Counted from the stretch's first letter, positions 25,180 through 37,150 are shown. The stretch is DNA of 64,000 nt from Pinus tabuliformis (GCA_031772625.1 CM062817.1:884034184-884098183); one strand, 5' to 3'. Numbers and translations: made by a program. Notes: generated from the sequence alone by a model not told the origin.

Positions 25180-26654
25180 TCAACGCTTGAGTAGTTCTTG
25201 ATGCTTCTGTATAAAATTCTTGTCCTCCCATGTGGAATCTTCGGTGGGTAAGTTCTTCCACTTGATGAGATACTATGAAATTAATTGATTTCGTAGCTGT
25301 CAGGTTCTTGTTTCTGTGACTGCTCCAGGTTCCAATATGATTTTTCCTTCCTTTTCAATATCTGGCAATACTTTTTGAATTGGGATCTTTTGCAACTTTT
25401 GAATAAGTGGCCATACTTCTTTGTCCTTCTTCCATTCATCCCTTGCTTCGTTTATCCAATCTGGTTGGATAATAGAAATAGCACAAAACAATGCTTCCAC
25501 ATCCTCATCCTTGAAGAGTCTTCCCATTCGGTAAGGTCGCCATTTTTAAGTGCATGTAGTATTGCCAACATTTCCTTCTCATAAATAACTTGCTTTAGAT
25601 GTAGTAGTAAAAATACCCAGTCGCCTACATCAAAACATTTTTCACTATGATGTTGATCTACCTGTTGTTTCATTTGATTTTGCACCAAAGTGGCGTTATC
25701 CTTTAAAAGTTGGAGAACTTGTTGTCGATGCTTGATGTGATCTTTCACTGCCTGAACATTTTTCTTCTTGATATGTCCTTCTATATTTAGAGTTTGAGGA
25801 GTGGTAATTTCTTCCAATCCTTTACAAGATATGGTCGGATTCATTTCTTGACACTCGATGTGATCTTTCACTTCTTGAACATTTTTCTTCTTGATATGTC
25901 CTTCTATCTTGATAGTTTGAGGAGTGGTAATTCCAACCAGTGAATTACAAGATATGGCTGGATTCATTTCTTCTTTCTTGATGTGATCTTTCACTTCTTG
26001 CACCTTTTTCTTCTTGATATGTCCTTCTATCTTGATAGTTTGAGGAGTGGTCATTCTTGCCAATAGTTTACAAGATATGTTCTGATTCATTTCTTCTTTC
26101 TCTGGGTCGGGTCCTGGCATATATCCTCTTATTTTGATGTTTCTTGATCCTTTTCTTCCTCCTCTTCATACTCTATGTAAAATAATTTCTTCTCAGCACA
26201 CTTATGACCTTTAGTGCATTTGTTGTCACAATTGTAACAAAGCCCTTTTTCTCTTTTTTCTTCCAATTGTTGTGGTGTAACCCTTGTAGGTTGTGGAAGG
26301 CTAGGAGAAACAACATGTCCATCTTAAGTTGTGAGGGGTAGACTTCCTTGTTGCCATAATTTTACTTTCAAATATGTCACAAATCCCTTTTACTCTTTCA
26401 AATTGTTGTGGTGTTGCTCTAAAGAAGGTGTTGCTCTTTGTATCCTCATAATGTGCTAGCATTTCCTCCGTGAGAATTGACCACGTAACAAGTTTTTTAT
26501 GAGAAAAAAGCCCTTTATACCATAAAAATTGATCCGGTTCTAAATATAAAGATGAAATACATACCTTTTTTAACACTGGTACACCATGTAGATCAAAATA
26601 TTGCTCCATCTGAAGTATCCAATTTACCGGATCCTTGCCATCAAACTTCCTCAT
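25180..26654 (-). pseudogene. Mosaic gag-(IN/RH fragments)-chromodomain remnant of element G
   Basis: From ATG at 26654 on the minus strand comes a gypsy gag domain (MRKFDGKDPVNWILQMEQYF; SLYLEPDQFLWYKGLF), cut by a frameshift near 26310. A knuckle follows at 26195-26255 (CYNCDNKCTKGHKC, chromovirus type). Then come three 41-residue repeats (about 25735-26105; TTPQTIKIEGHIKKK core). These run straight into an integrase C-terminal piece (MKQQVDQHHSEK; FDVGDWVF), an RNase H scrap (YEKEMLAILHALK), the RH-IN linker in another frame (FCAISIIQPDWINEARDEW) and a chromodomain end (YLIKWKNLPTEDSTWED). RT, most of RNase H and the integrase core are gone. It is non-functional as an enzyme source. Confidence 0.8.
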
Positions 26655-27217
26655 CTTGCTTTTTATTGATTTTAGGACCTCGATCTTGAAACAACTGTAA
26701 CTCTGTACTTGAGGATATTTAAGTTCTGAAATTGCTACCTATAGTATCCCTATGTGTTCTCTTTCCAATGCCACTAGTCTAATCCAAATTGCATTCCCCA
26801 AAAAATAGTTATGCACAATCTCCCAAGATGACCTGATTATATACCTTTCCAGAAGAGCGAACTTGTATGAAGTTCCACGTGTCAATTTTTCAACTTTTGG
26901 CTCTGAGAAAGATATACAAGAAACTAAAGTCCGTCCTATTTCTGTACCTTCTTACGAAATTTCAATCCAATGCTCAGAGAGAAAGTTATGACTATTTTCC
27001 CCAGGTCACCTGTTTTGAATGTAATTCAGGAGTCTGCACAAAGACCAACTTCCTCAGATCATATCTCCACAAATATCACGTGAACAGCTCTGAAATTTGG
27101 ACCCAAGGTTCAATGCGATCTCTTCTCAAATGGGTTTTGGTTGAGACTTCTGAAACGTCACAAAAAAAAGTTATAGCAAAAATGCCACGATGACCTGTTT
27201 GGAGCGGCGAAACCCTA
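26655..27217 (-). repeat. 5' leader of element G, shared with copia units of array D
   Basis: The untranslated stretch between primer site and gag start. Its reverse complement aligns with 9481-10043, 13143-13716 and 16909-17470 in array D, right up to the gag start codon. Confidence 0.7.
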
Positions 27218-27226
27218 GAATCCAAA

Positions 27227-27238
27227 GCTCTGATACCA
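27227..27238 (-). other. Primer-binding site (initiator tRNA-Met), element G
   Basis: On the minus strand this reads TGGTATCAGAGC, two bases after the LTR end at 27241. It fixes G's orientation. Confidence 0.85.
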
Positions 27239-27240
27239 AA

Positions 27241-27573
27241 TGTTATGAAACCAACTCAAGAAAAGATAGAAAAGATAGATCAACGCCTTAGAATTTAGCC
27301 TCTTCGAGGGGGCAACCTCCTTTACATTACATAAATGAACAATTCTTGGATGATACAAATGAAAAGACCTCCTTTCTATATATAGGAGTCTAAGGGGTCA
27401 TAACATAATCAGAGCCGACATAACAATAATAATGTGAGGGCACAATAATAACAATAGTGGGCTTCTATGGGGCACATTAGTAACAATATGGGCACTACAT
27501 GGGTACATAAATATAATAAGTGGGTTGTACTAATAGTAATAAGGGGTTACACTAGTAGTATAGGGGCCTAACA
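27241..27573 (-). repeat. 5' LTR of element G
   Basis: 333 bases, paired with 24819-25151. TATATATA lies at 27377-27384. The right flank AAAAC repeats the left flank. Confidence 0.9.
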
Positions 27574-27578
27574 AAAAC

Positions 27579-29869
27579 ATCTCACCATCTGTCCTCCCAA
27601 ACTTTTATGGGTTGCGAGTGAGGATCCTGAAACATTTCTATTTGAGTTTGAAGTCGTGTGCCGAACTTATGATTATATGGAAGACTCTCAAAAACTCAAA
27701 TTGCTTCCTTCAACATTGAAGGGAGCTGCTCTAAAATGGTTCATGGGATTAGTCACTCAATCTATTAGGACTTGGAATGATATGAAACAAATATTTTTGG
27801 ATAGATACCTGGATTATTGTATACCCACCAATCATAAGGATGAGGTATTCAAAATGGTGCAAAAAGAAGATGAAAACTTGGAGGATTTACTTGAAAGATT
27901 TCAATACAACCTGAAAAGAGCAAAAATGAATAACCTAGATGAGGAAACCTTGAAAGCCCTTCTATTAAAAGCCATTAGAGATGAATGGATAGATATTTTG
28001 AACATGATGGGAAAAGGAGATATATCTCAACTTCCACTTCATGATATAGCAGAGCTATGTGTCCATCTCTCAAGGGGAAAATCTAAAACTGGAAAAGGGT
28101 CTAGAGATCCTTCTCTCATTAGAGCAAACAAATCTGCAACTGGATCAGTAAGTAGGGTTGAGATTGGCAACATGCTTGATGAGTTCAAAACTGATATTTT
28201 AGGGAGTCTTAGTGAGCAACTAGACACCCTTAAGATACAAAACAAGCAGAAAGCAGAAGCTGAAGCTTTAGCCATCCTTTTTCCAAAATGTAGGAAGAAA
28301 CATGCTCTAAGGGAATGCCCCTTGGATGCAAAAGTTGTAGAAACATGTGTGATTTGTTCATAAAGCCATGAGGCAAAGGATTGTCCTTCAATTCATGGGC
28401 TCAAAGCTGTCTTTCAAGAAGACCCAAATTCAATTGAGTCTCTCTGTTTTGTTTCAAGGAGACCTTGGCAGGGGCAACAAAATCAAGGGTTTAACAACCC
28501 CACGAACTTTCAATCCCCACCAAATTGGAATCCTTGGCAACAACCTTGGTCCCAACCTCAAAATCCATTTCAATCATGGGTACAAGGTATGAAAAATCCT
28601 TATGGGAGATTTGCTCAACCTTATCAATATCCTCCATCTTTTCAAAATCAACAATCTCCACAACTTCCAAATCAAAATCCACAACTTTCATTGCCATTTC
28701 CACAACAACAACAACCTTCTCAACATAATCCAAATTCCCAACTCTTGCTTCCATTCCAACAAAAGACAAATCAACTACCTTCCCAGCCATTGCCAAATCC
28801 AAATAATAAAAACCCTCAAAATGATTACATGGTAGAAGGACAACAATTTCCTACCTATATGATTATTCCTTTCAATGATGTACAACTCAGATCTGGTAGA
28901 GTTTTAGACAAGTCTTCTATAGATGCTAAAAAACAAAGAATTTCCGAGGAAGATTCTCTTGAAGCCAATAAAAGTTTTGAAGCATCTCTCCAAAACCCAA
29001 GCACTCAAAAAGAAAAAGAAAAAGAGTCAACCCCCATAACTCCTATAGTTGAGCAACCTGCATCTTCATCCACACCTCCTTTTCCTGAAAGATTACAAAT
29101 TGATAAAGGAGTGGAAAAACAAATCTTGTTGCCTGACTATGATTTCCTAGATGAATTAAAGAATGTCTGTATCAAGATTCCTTTGCTACAAGCCATTAGA
29201 GAGATTCCTATTCTAGAAAAAACAATAAAGGAGTTGAGTCTCAAAAGACCAGGAAGGAAACCAAGAGATACAAGAAAAATCCACTTGGTAGGAAAGATTG
29301 CAGATATCATGATGGGAAAAATCACCATGCAGAAGTATGTAGATCCCGGTAGTCCAATTGTCAAAACACATATCAATGGGGTAGAAATTCCAAATACTTT
29401 GATTGATTTAGGGGCTGCTATCAACATTATGAGTAGACAAACTATGGAACAACTAAAACTTCCTAATCTTCTTTTTACACCTACTTTACTGCAACTTGCA
29501 GATCGATCAATTATCAAACCAGATGGTGTATTAGAAGACATTTCGGTCTCCTTATATTCTTGGGAATATCCAGTAGATTTCATGATTTTAACTCCCAAGA
29601 GTAATCTAGGAGGGCACCCACTCATCTTAGGAAGACCTTGGCTAGCCACAATTGATGCTTTTACCAGTTGTAGATCTGGGGATATGTATATTTCTGATGG
29701 TAATTCGACAAAGAAATTCAATCTGTATCCTCCAGCAAAAGCAATTACACAAGTAGGAGATAATGAATGGGTCGATGATGAGGACACTATACAACCTGTC
29801 TTTACCATTTCTGAAATCAGTGAAGATAGTCAAATTCTGAACACATTAGAAAACTTTGAAACATTTTGA
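27579..29869 (+). pseudogene. gag-protease of element F (continued)
   Basis: Begins ISPSVLPNFYG, directly continuing the gag cut at 24813, then shifts frame near 27612. From 27656 it gives a typical Athila gag (LKLLPSTLKGAALKWFMGL; EVFKMVQKEDENLEDLLERF). A double zinc knuckle (CRKKHALRECPLD, then CVIC...H...C) has TAA 28361-28363 inside it. The frame reopens into a Gln/Pro/Asn-rich linker (about 28640-28830) and the protease domain, whose active-site motif LIDLGAAINIM is at about 29400-29432. Athila proteases often have DLGA in place of D-[ST]-G. TGA at 29867-29869 is in frame with the following RT. Confidence 0.8.
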
Positions 29870-32803
29870 GAATATGACCACACACAATTTCAGTTAGATT
29901 TTGACATTGAGTATCTATCATCTAGACAAATGTCTCTTTACTCTATGGAAGAGTTTGGTAGTTCCTCCATTGAGATCTTTCCAGGTAAAACATTGAATAT
30001 CAACAAAAACTTGGAAAAAGCACAACAGGGAGAGCTAACCAAAATCTTGCAAAAACAATCTATTGCATTTGCATGGGAGTATATTGATATGAAAGGTATT
30101 GACCCTAAGACTTGCATTCATCACATCTACATTGAGGAAAACAATAGACCAATCAGACAACCTCAGAGAAGGATGAATCCAAACCTTAGGGATATAGTGA
30201 AAGAAGAGCTCCAAAAACTACTCAATGTAAACTTCATTTATCCAATTTCAGATAGCCGATGGGTTTCTCCTTTGGTTATAGTACCTAAAAAGAATGGTAA
30301 ATGGAGGGTAGCATTGATTACAGGGAATTGAATAAAGCAACTTTTAAGGATCACTTTCCTTTACCCTTTATTGATAAGGTATTAGATACTCTAGCAGGAA
30401 AAAAGTACTTTTCATTTTTGGATGGTTTTAGTGGCTATAATCAAATTCAGATAGCACCTGAAGATCAAGATAAGACCACATTTACCTGTCCATGGGGAAC
30501 TTTTTCTTACTGATTGCTTCCTTTTGGATTATGTAATGCACCCACAACATTTCAAAGGGCAGTACTAGGAATCTTTTCTGATCTAATCCATGATTGTGTA
30601 GAGGTCTATATGGATGATTTTACAGTTTATGGTGATTCATTTGAAGAGGCATTAGATAATTTGGAAAAAGTCCTTATAAGATGTAAAGAAACAAACCTTT
30701 CATTGAGTCATGAAAAATGCTTTATGATGTTTACTGAAGGTATTGTTTTGGGACATCACATTTCAGGGGATGGGATTAAAGTTGATAGATCAAAAGTTGA
30801 AGTCATCTCCAAGTTGCCTATTCCAAATTGTCAAAAAGATGTTAGAAGTTTTCTGGGATTTACTGGGTACTATAGAAGATTTATAGAAAACTTCACCAAA
30901 ATAGCATCTCCACTCTTCAAATTGCTTACAAAAGATTGTGAATTCAAATGGGATCCTGATTGTCAATCAGCATTTGAAACTTTAAAAACAAGAATATCTG
31001 AAGCACCCATTTTGAGAGGGCCAAATTGGAAACTTCCTTTCCATATTTCTATAGATGCTTCAGATACAACTCTAGGAGCTGTGCTGGGTCAAAAGGATTT
31101 AGTTCCTTATGCCATTTACTATACCAGTAAAAATTTGACTCCCACTGAGTTGAACTATACTGTGACTAAAAAAGAGTTCTTAGCTGTTGTTCATGCAATC
31201 AATAAGTTTAGACATTATATAACAGGCTATGAAACTTTTGTCCATACCGATCATTCTGCGATTAGATATCTAATGAAAAAACCTATTACTAATGGTAGAG
31301 TTACAAGATGGCTCTTACTTTTACAAGAATTCAATATTACTGTGTTGGATAGACCAGGGAAACAAAATACAGTAGCTGATTTCTTGTCTAGGATCCAAAA
31401 TACTAACGAAGATTCTCCTGTAGAGGATAAGTTTCCAGATGAATATTTATTTGCAGTAACTACTAAGACTCCTTGGTATGCAAATATTTCTAACTATTTG
31501 GTTACAGGGAAACTACCTCCACATCTATTTCCTAGTGAAAAAAGAAGAATTATTCAGGAGAGTTCAAAATATTCATGGATTTCTAACGAATTGTTTAAAA
31601 CAGGGCCATATTGTGTGATCAGAAGATGTGTTAGGGAAGATGAAATGCCTGACATCATCAAGGCATGTCATGATGAACCATCTGGTGGACACTTTGCTGA
31701 CAAAAGGACGGCCTATAAAATCATTTCTTTAGCATATTATTGACCTTCTCTCTTCAAAGATACAAAAGAATGTCAGAAGGTGTGACAGCTGCCAAAGAGT
31801 AGGGAAACTGACTCTTTCAAAGGAAATTCCATTACAACCACAAGTACTCATCGAACCCTTTGAAAAATGGGCTTTAGATTTCATTGGACCCATTAACCCA
31901 CCATCTAAACAGAAGAAGTATATATTGGTATGCACTGATTATGTCACTAAATGGGTAGAAGCCAAAGCATTACTTTCTGCTACTGAAAATTCAGTTGTTA
32001 GTTTTCTTTATGAGGACATTTTTACTTGCTTTGGTGTCCCAAGAGAAATTGTGACAGATCAGGGAAGTCAATTTACATCTAACATGATGAAGAAGCTCAT
32101 GGAAGAATACAAAATCAAGCACAAAAAATCTACTCCTTACCATCTGCAAGAAAATGGCCAAGTGGAGTCTACAAACAAAGTTTTTGAAAGCATCATCACC
32201 AAAACTATTCATCTACACAGAAGAGATTCGGCAGAAAGGCTTCCTGAAGCCTTATGGGCCTACAGAACTACATGGAGGAATACAATAGGACATTCTCCCT
32301 ATGAACTTGTTTATGGGAAAGAAGTCCTGCTCCCCATTGAGTTTCAAGTCAAAACCTTCAAGATGGCAGTTCAGTTGGGGATGGATCTATCAGAAGCCCA
32401 AAAGCACAGAATGGAGCAGCTGAATGAGCTAGATGAGATCAGACAAGAAGCAATCCTAAGAACTGATCTAGTTCAACATCAAAGAGCTAAGTGGCATGAC
32501 AGATACATCGAAGAGAAAAAGTTTCAAGAGGGAGATTGGGCATTACTATTCGATTCCAAATTTAAAGACTTCAAAGGTAAATTTCAGACCCATTGGCTTG
32601 GGCCATATGAGATTAACAAAGTCTTTAGCAATAGAGCGGTAAGAATCAAGACCATTGATGAATTTCAAACTCCTCTTATTGTGAATGGCCACAGATTAAA
32701 GATTTATCATAAGCCACTCTCAAAAGAGGAATTTGTCAAAATGTTTCAAGAGAATTCTGCAATAAGGCCGGTGAAGAAGAACCCTTCTTCTCCACCAGCC
32801 TAG
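29870..32803 (+). pseudogene. RT-RNase H-integrase of element F
   Basis: RT begins in frame after the stop (KNLEKAQQGELTKILQKQS; SPLVIVPKKNGKWRV), with a one-base deletion near 30311. The next frame has DYRELNKAT and FSFLDGFSGYNQI. TGA at 30511 follows, then LLPFGLCNAPTTFQRA and catalytic YMDD at 30607-30618. RNase H runs from about 31030 (FHISIDASDTTLGAVL; YTVTKKEFLAVVHAI). TGA 31741 and a frameshift near 31765 lie in the integrase HHCC finger. From 31766 the integrase is open to 32803 with D-D-E residues in CTDYVTKWVEA, VTDQGSQF and ENGQVESTNK. Three in-frame stops count here, including the one entering the region. No part can make a full enzyme. Confidence 0.85.
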
Positions 32804-33950
32804 CCTTTGTTCCTTTCTGTTAAAAAAAATAAAAGAATAAAAAATTGTATAAGCCTTAAAACCAATCACTGATTGGCAGTCTTATACAAAAAATGTAGAG
32901 TGAAAATCAAGGACACCTGACACTCTATATTTTCCAAAAAAAAAAAAAAATCTCTCCTTCTTTCCCATTTTCACTTCACTTCATTTCCATCACACTCCAT
33001 CTCCATTTCATCTTCATTTCACTCCACTCCATTTCATCTCACTCCATTTCATTCATTTCATCCATTTCATCAATAAATGTCTCTTTCATGACCATTTCCA
33101 TTCAGTTAGTTATTATCTAACTATCTTTATTCAGCCAAGTGGGTGCTATGTCAGTTTCCGTAGCTGGAATCAGTTTCCGCAGCCAGAAGCAGTTTCCGCA
33201 GCCACGACTCTATTTTTCAAATTTACAGTCAAGATGTTAGTGCAATAATCATGAAAGTGCAGGTATGACTGAGCATATACTATGAAGACATGGAGCATCT
33301 ACAGACATCAATAAGGAGCCATTGATTAAAGGCTAATGGACAACAAATGACAAGGATTCGAAGGTATGAGTAAAAATTTCTTTCAAATAGCAATCAAAGA
33401 CACAATTTTGCATAGTTGTTAAACCTTAAAGCTCCACTATATGCAATGATTATCACGATAGCTCCATTACCATTCCATGACACTATTCCATAAACCATGC
33501 ATTTATTCCCTAAATGGTCTCATGATTAATTTTCGGGTTTAACTCGTAGTTGATTGCACTTTCACACTCCATTTGTAATCATGAGATGTGACCTATTTCA
33601 TTACGGCTCCTCTCCACTGCATTTTTCGCAGCCATTTCATAAACGTGTAACATTCCGTATGCAGCCGTTCAATTCAAAATTCCGACTTCACTTCACTTCC
33701 TTTCCATTTTGTTAAAGCCATGGAAACATTACCACCTCATTCACATACGTCTCCACTCCATTTTGTGAACTCACCACGACTACTCATCCTCTGTTTCCGC
33801 TTACAGTTCCTGAACACTCCCGTTACCTGTTATCCATCTTCCAATTGCAGCCACTATTTTGTTTTTCATAAACCCTGCAACTTAGCCATCTTACCTCTGC
33901 TAAACCCTCACTCACAGCGAATTTCAGTTGAATTTCAAATAGAGGAAAGG
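32804..33950 (+). other. Pol-ORF3 spacer of element F
   Basis: No gene supported. It holds an A14 run at 32937-32950, then a pyrimidine-rich repetition of CATTTCA/CACTCCA words at about 32955-33075, and three TTTCCG(C/T)AGC(C/T) motifs between 33155 and 33205. The frame from 33720 to 33950 upstream of ORF3 is open but has leader-like composition. Confidence 0.5.
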
Positions 33951-35567
33951 ATGGGACGATTATTAAGGGCAGAACCAGAAGGGCCTAAGTTCTTAGAAGG
34001 ATACCCTCAAGTAAAAGATTTACTGAAGAAGGAAAAATGGCTACGCTTCATTCAAAAATTTAAGGGCCACAATAAGGAGGTAACAAAAGCCTTTGCAAGG
34101 TCTTTCAACGACCAAATGGTGGAAATTGGAGACCTGAAGTTCACGGTCACTGAAGCATCAATAGCAGCTACCACAGACCTGCCCCAGGAAGGTGAGCATT
34201 GGTTTAAAAACAAAAGTTTGGACGAGCAGGCATGGAGAATTATATTACGTAACCCAGGTATGGACGTTACTGTATTTACAAAAGGAATTCTTGTTCATGC
34301 ATTAAAAAAAGAGTGGGCCAGCTTACTGTTAATCATTCAAAATTTCATCACTTGTGAAGGCTGCTTTGGAGCAATGTACATGTATCATACTAGGTTATTG
34401 ATGAACTTCTTAGAGAATCAAACCCTTAATCTGCCCTATTTCTTACTACTGAGCTTGAAAAAGATGAGCACCACAGTCCAAAAGAACATAGGAGACATAG
34501 AACCTCATTTATATCATCATGGACTTGTGAGGATTCTCATTGAAGGCCAACTGAAGAAAAACAAAGATACCTAGGAACGATTCTTAGTAAGAAATTACTT
34601 TCAAGAGCCATTTGAGGCACCTGAAAGCAATACACCAAAGACACCAAGAAGGAGTAGGAGAAAAGAAAAAAGTTCCATAATCCAAGACTCTCCTATTAGC
34701 AAAACTAAAGAAGTTGGTCAAAAAGAGAAGGAAGGAAGAACTAAGGACAAAAAACAGAGGAAATTGAAAAGAAAAAGGAACATAGAAGATGTCTGCCAAT
34801 CACCAGAGCCATCTATAGAGGAAGACTATCAAACATTGTCTGAGAGACTAGTGCATATTCAAAAACAAGTTGCTACAACCAAGAAGAAAGAAAAAGGAAA
34901 ACAGAGCATGGAAGAAGAGAGTACTAGCCCACAGTATTTAAGAAGAAGTAGCAGGCTTAGAGGAAAGTGGAGGAAAACACAAGTAAAAGGACCCCACTTC
35001 ATCGACTTGGGTGGGGAAACACCCGAGAAACCTCCAGCTGGCCATAATCCAACTCATCCTCAGCCAAATATTGAAACCAGTCCTCCAGATGTTAATGTAA
35101 GTCCTTCTCGGCCAGAATTAGAAAGCAATCCTCCTCCTCAACAAGAATTTGAAGTCAGCCCAAGGAAAACACCCGAAATAGATCCAAGTCAACAGGAGGT
35201 GTATGATTACCTTGAATCCTTTGAGAAGACAGCTGCAGGCCCGAGCACATCAACCACTCTGCCTCACATAACACAAGATGCACAAGTCCAATCCTTAAAA
35301 CAAGAATTGTTTGAATTGGAGGTTCTAAATAGGCACATTAAACAAGAAAATGAAGCATTAAAGGAGCAAAGCAAAGTGGACAAAATAATTCATGATAATA
35401 TTATGCTACATTTGGGACTATGGCAGAAAAAGAACAAGAAACTAAAGAAAAAGTGTAGAAAGTTGAGCAGGGAATTAATCAATCTCAAATTCAGATGTTT
35501 GATAAGGAAGCCCAGGATGGTGGTAGCACCAAGAAAGAAGAGAAGAGGACTAGATGTACTGGCATAG
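33951..35567 (+). pseudogene. ORF3 of element F: Lys-rich coiled-coil protein in the envelope-like position
   Basis: Start chosen at ATG 33951 (MGRLLRAEPEGPKFLEGYP), because upstream codons look untranslated. One frame of 539 codons runs to 35567, with a single TAG at 34572-34574. Residues 1-205 resemble a domain common in plant Athila ORFs (FTVTEASIAATTDLPQEGEHW). After the stop come a strongly basic region (KKQRKLKRKRN, a possible nuclear signal), a Pro-rich segment, and a coiled coil near the end (QSLKQELFELEVLNRHIKQE). It sits where Athila elements carry an env-like ORF. I see no signal peptide and no clear transmembrane pair, so an envelope role is not supported. Function unknown. Confidence 0.65.
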
Positions 35568-35647
35568 GCTTCAGAACATATGGACTAAAGGGGGATGACT
35601 AAAATTTTGGTTGCATGAGGACATGGAACACCTTCACAATGGGGGTA

Positions 35648-37150
35648 TGTTGAGTCCCAAACTTGCATCTTCCCTATACACCTTTTTCGCCTTTTTTACC
35701 AGTTACCTGAACCACCAAGCTATCAAATCATTGCATATTAGTTTAAAAAGAGCATATAAAATGGTTTCCTAACTATATCTTCTGACTGTTGTTTGATTTA
35801 GATTTTTGCTCAGTCAGCTGCGGAATCTTGTCACTTTCCATAGCCAGCTCAACTTTCCGTAACCTTTTTGTTGAATTCTATGTTACAGGTGTCTACTGGA
35901 GAATCCGGCCACATGGGCAAGCTGCAAATGATGTGGACATGGAACGTGTCCCCTTGGTTCAGCTGAATCCCTCAAAAAAGGCCATGGTCAAGGACAGTCA
36001 AAGCGGTGGTCAACCTAAGAGTTTTACGGTGGCAGAACTCTACTTTTCACCACGTGAAGACTTGCGTGGAAAATTCCTAAATCTCAGGAGGCATGCTAAC
36101 ACCTGTGGACTGCTCCATGAACCAAATCTAACAGCCACCCTCCTTGGATTTAATTGTCACAGCTACCATCATGCTAGATTTCCGGACATGGTTATTCACG
36201 TGTCTGTTTATCAGCGCAGATTTTAGGAAGTAGTTGTATCATCCTCAGTTATAAATAACGCGTTCTCTTATGCATAATAGTTAGCTTTTTGTATGTAATT
36301 ACGACTGTTTTACGAGCCCACTGTGTCGTGACTTAATCCTTATGTTATGACTACATTTTAATACATGAGAAGACAGTGTTTTTAAGTTCAATTTGTGATT
36401 GATTGCTGATTGGCCGAGGTTGCAGAGGGCCCCTGTACACCAAGGTTCTATAATTACTGTATAGTTTCATGCTTTCTTCCTCTACGTTCCTGATGCCATA
36501 ATTGTTTGCTTGTATATATTACACTGCTTATGGTATTCATGTTGATTTATGTCCATAGTTTCTTTTATGCTTTCTAATGACTGTTAACTGATCAGTGTTT
36601 TTCTTTTAGGTTCTAATAGATAGCTCGAGCAGTTGCACATAGATTTTTAATGACTAATGACATGAAATTATCTTGTCCTTCTACTGATTTATTTTCTTAC
36701 TTCTAATTCCAACACTGTTTATTTCTTTTAGTTTTGTTTTGTTCATTTACTTTTCTGCAAGATAGATATTAGACTACTCATGTCATTTTCAGTTATCTCC
36801 TATAGCCAGAGTGAGTCGAATGGTGAGAGATTGAAGTATGAATGCATAGTTTGATATTATTTTATTTTTCGACAAGTTAGTGATTAGATTACTCATGTCA
36901 TTTTCAGTTACCTCCTATAGCCAGAGCGAGTCGAATAGTGAGGGATTGAAGTATGAATGCGTAGTTTGATCTTAGTTTCATTTTATGCAATTTAGATATC
37001 AGATTACTCAATTTGTTTATGATTACCTCCTATAGCCAGAGCGAGTCGAATGGTGAGGGGTCAGAATATGAGTTGATGTAATATGATTTAGTTTACTTTG
37101 CTTACAGTTTTTGAATTGATTTGAGTTCAGTTTTATTTTTATACAACAGC
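35648..37150 (+). repeat. 3' LTR of element F, left part
   Basis: Starts TGTTGAGTCCC after AATGGGGGTA. Aligns with the 5' LTR but has three copies of the 113-base repeat (near 36795, 36908 and 37022) instead of two. TATAAATA lies at 36250-36257. It is cut at 37150 by element H and resumes at 51821. Confidence 0.85.

Larger units (their letters stand above)
24819..27573 (-). mobile_element. Element G: deleted chromovirus-type Ty3/gypsy, minus strand
   Basis: Two 333-base LTRs (24819-25151 and 27241-27573) with termini TGTTA...TAACA are flanked by AAAAC at 24814-24818 and 27574-27578. The element reads right to left: tRNA-Met primer site at 27227-27238, leader, gag, zinc knuckle, a three-fold repeat, integrase and RNase H scraps, a chromodomain end at about 25180, and polypurine tract GAAGGAGAGGGGCA next to the left LTR. 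RT is missing. By eye the LTRs differ at about 11 sites, so the insertion is moderately old. The gag of F resumes cleanly after it. Confidence 0.9.
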
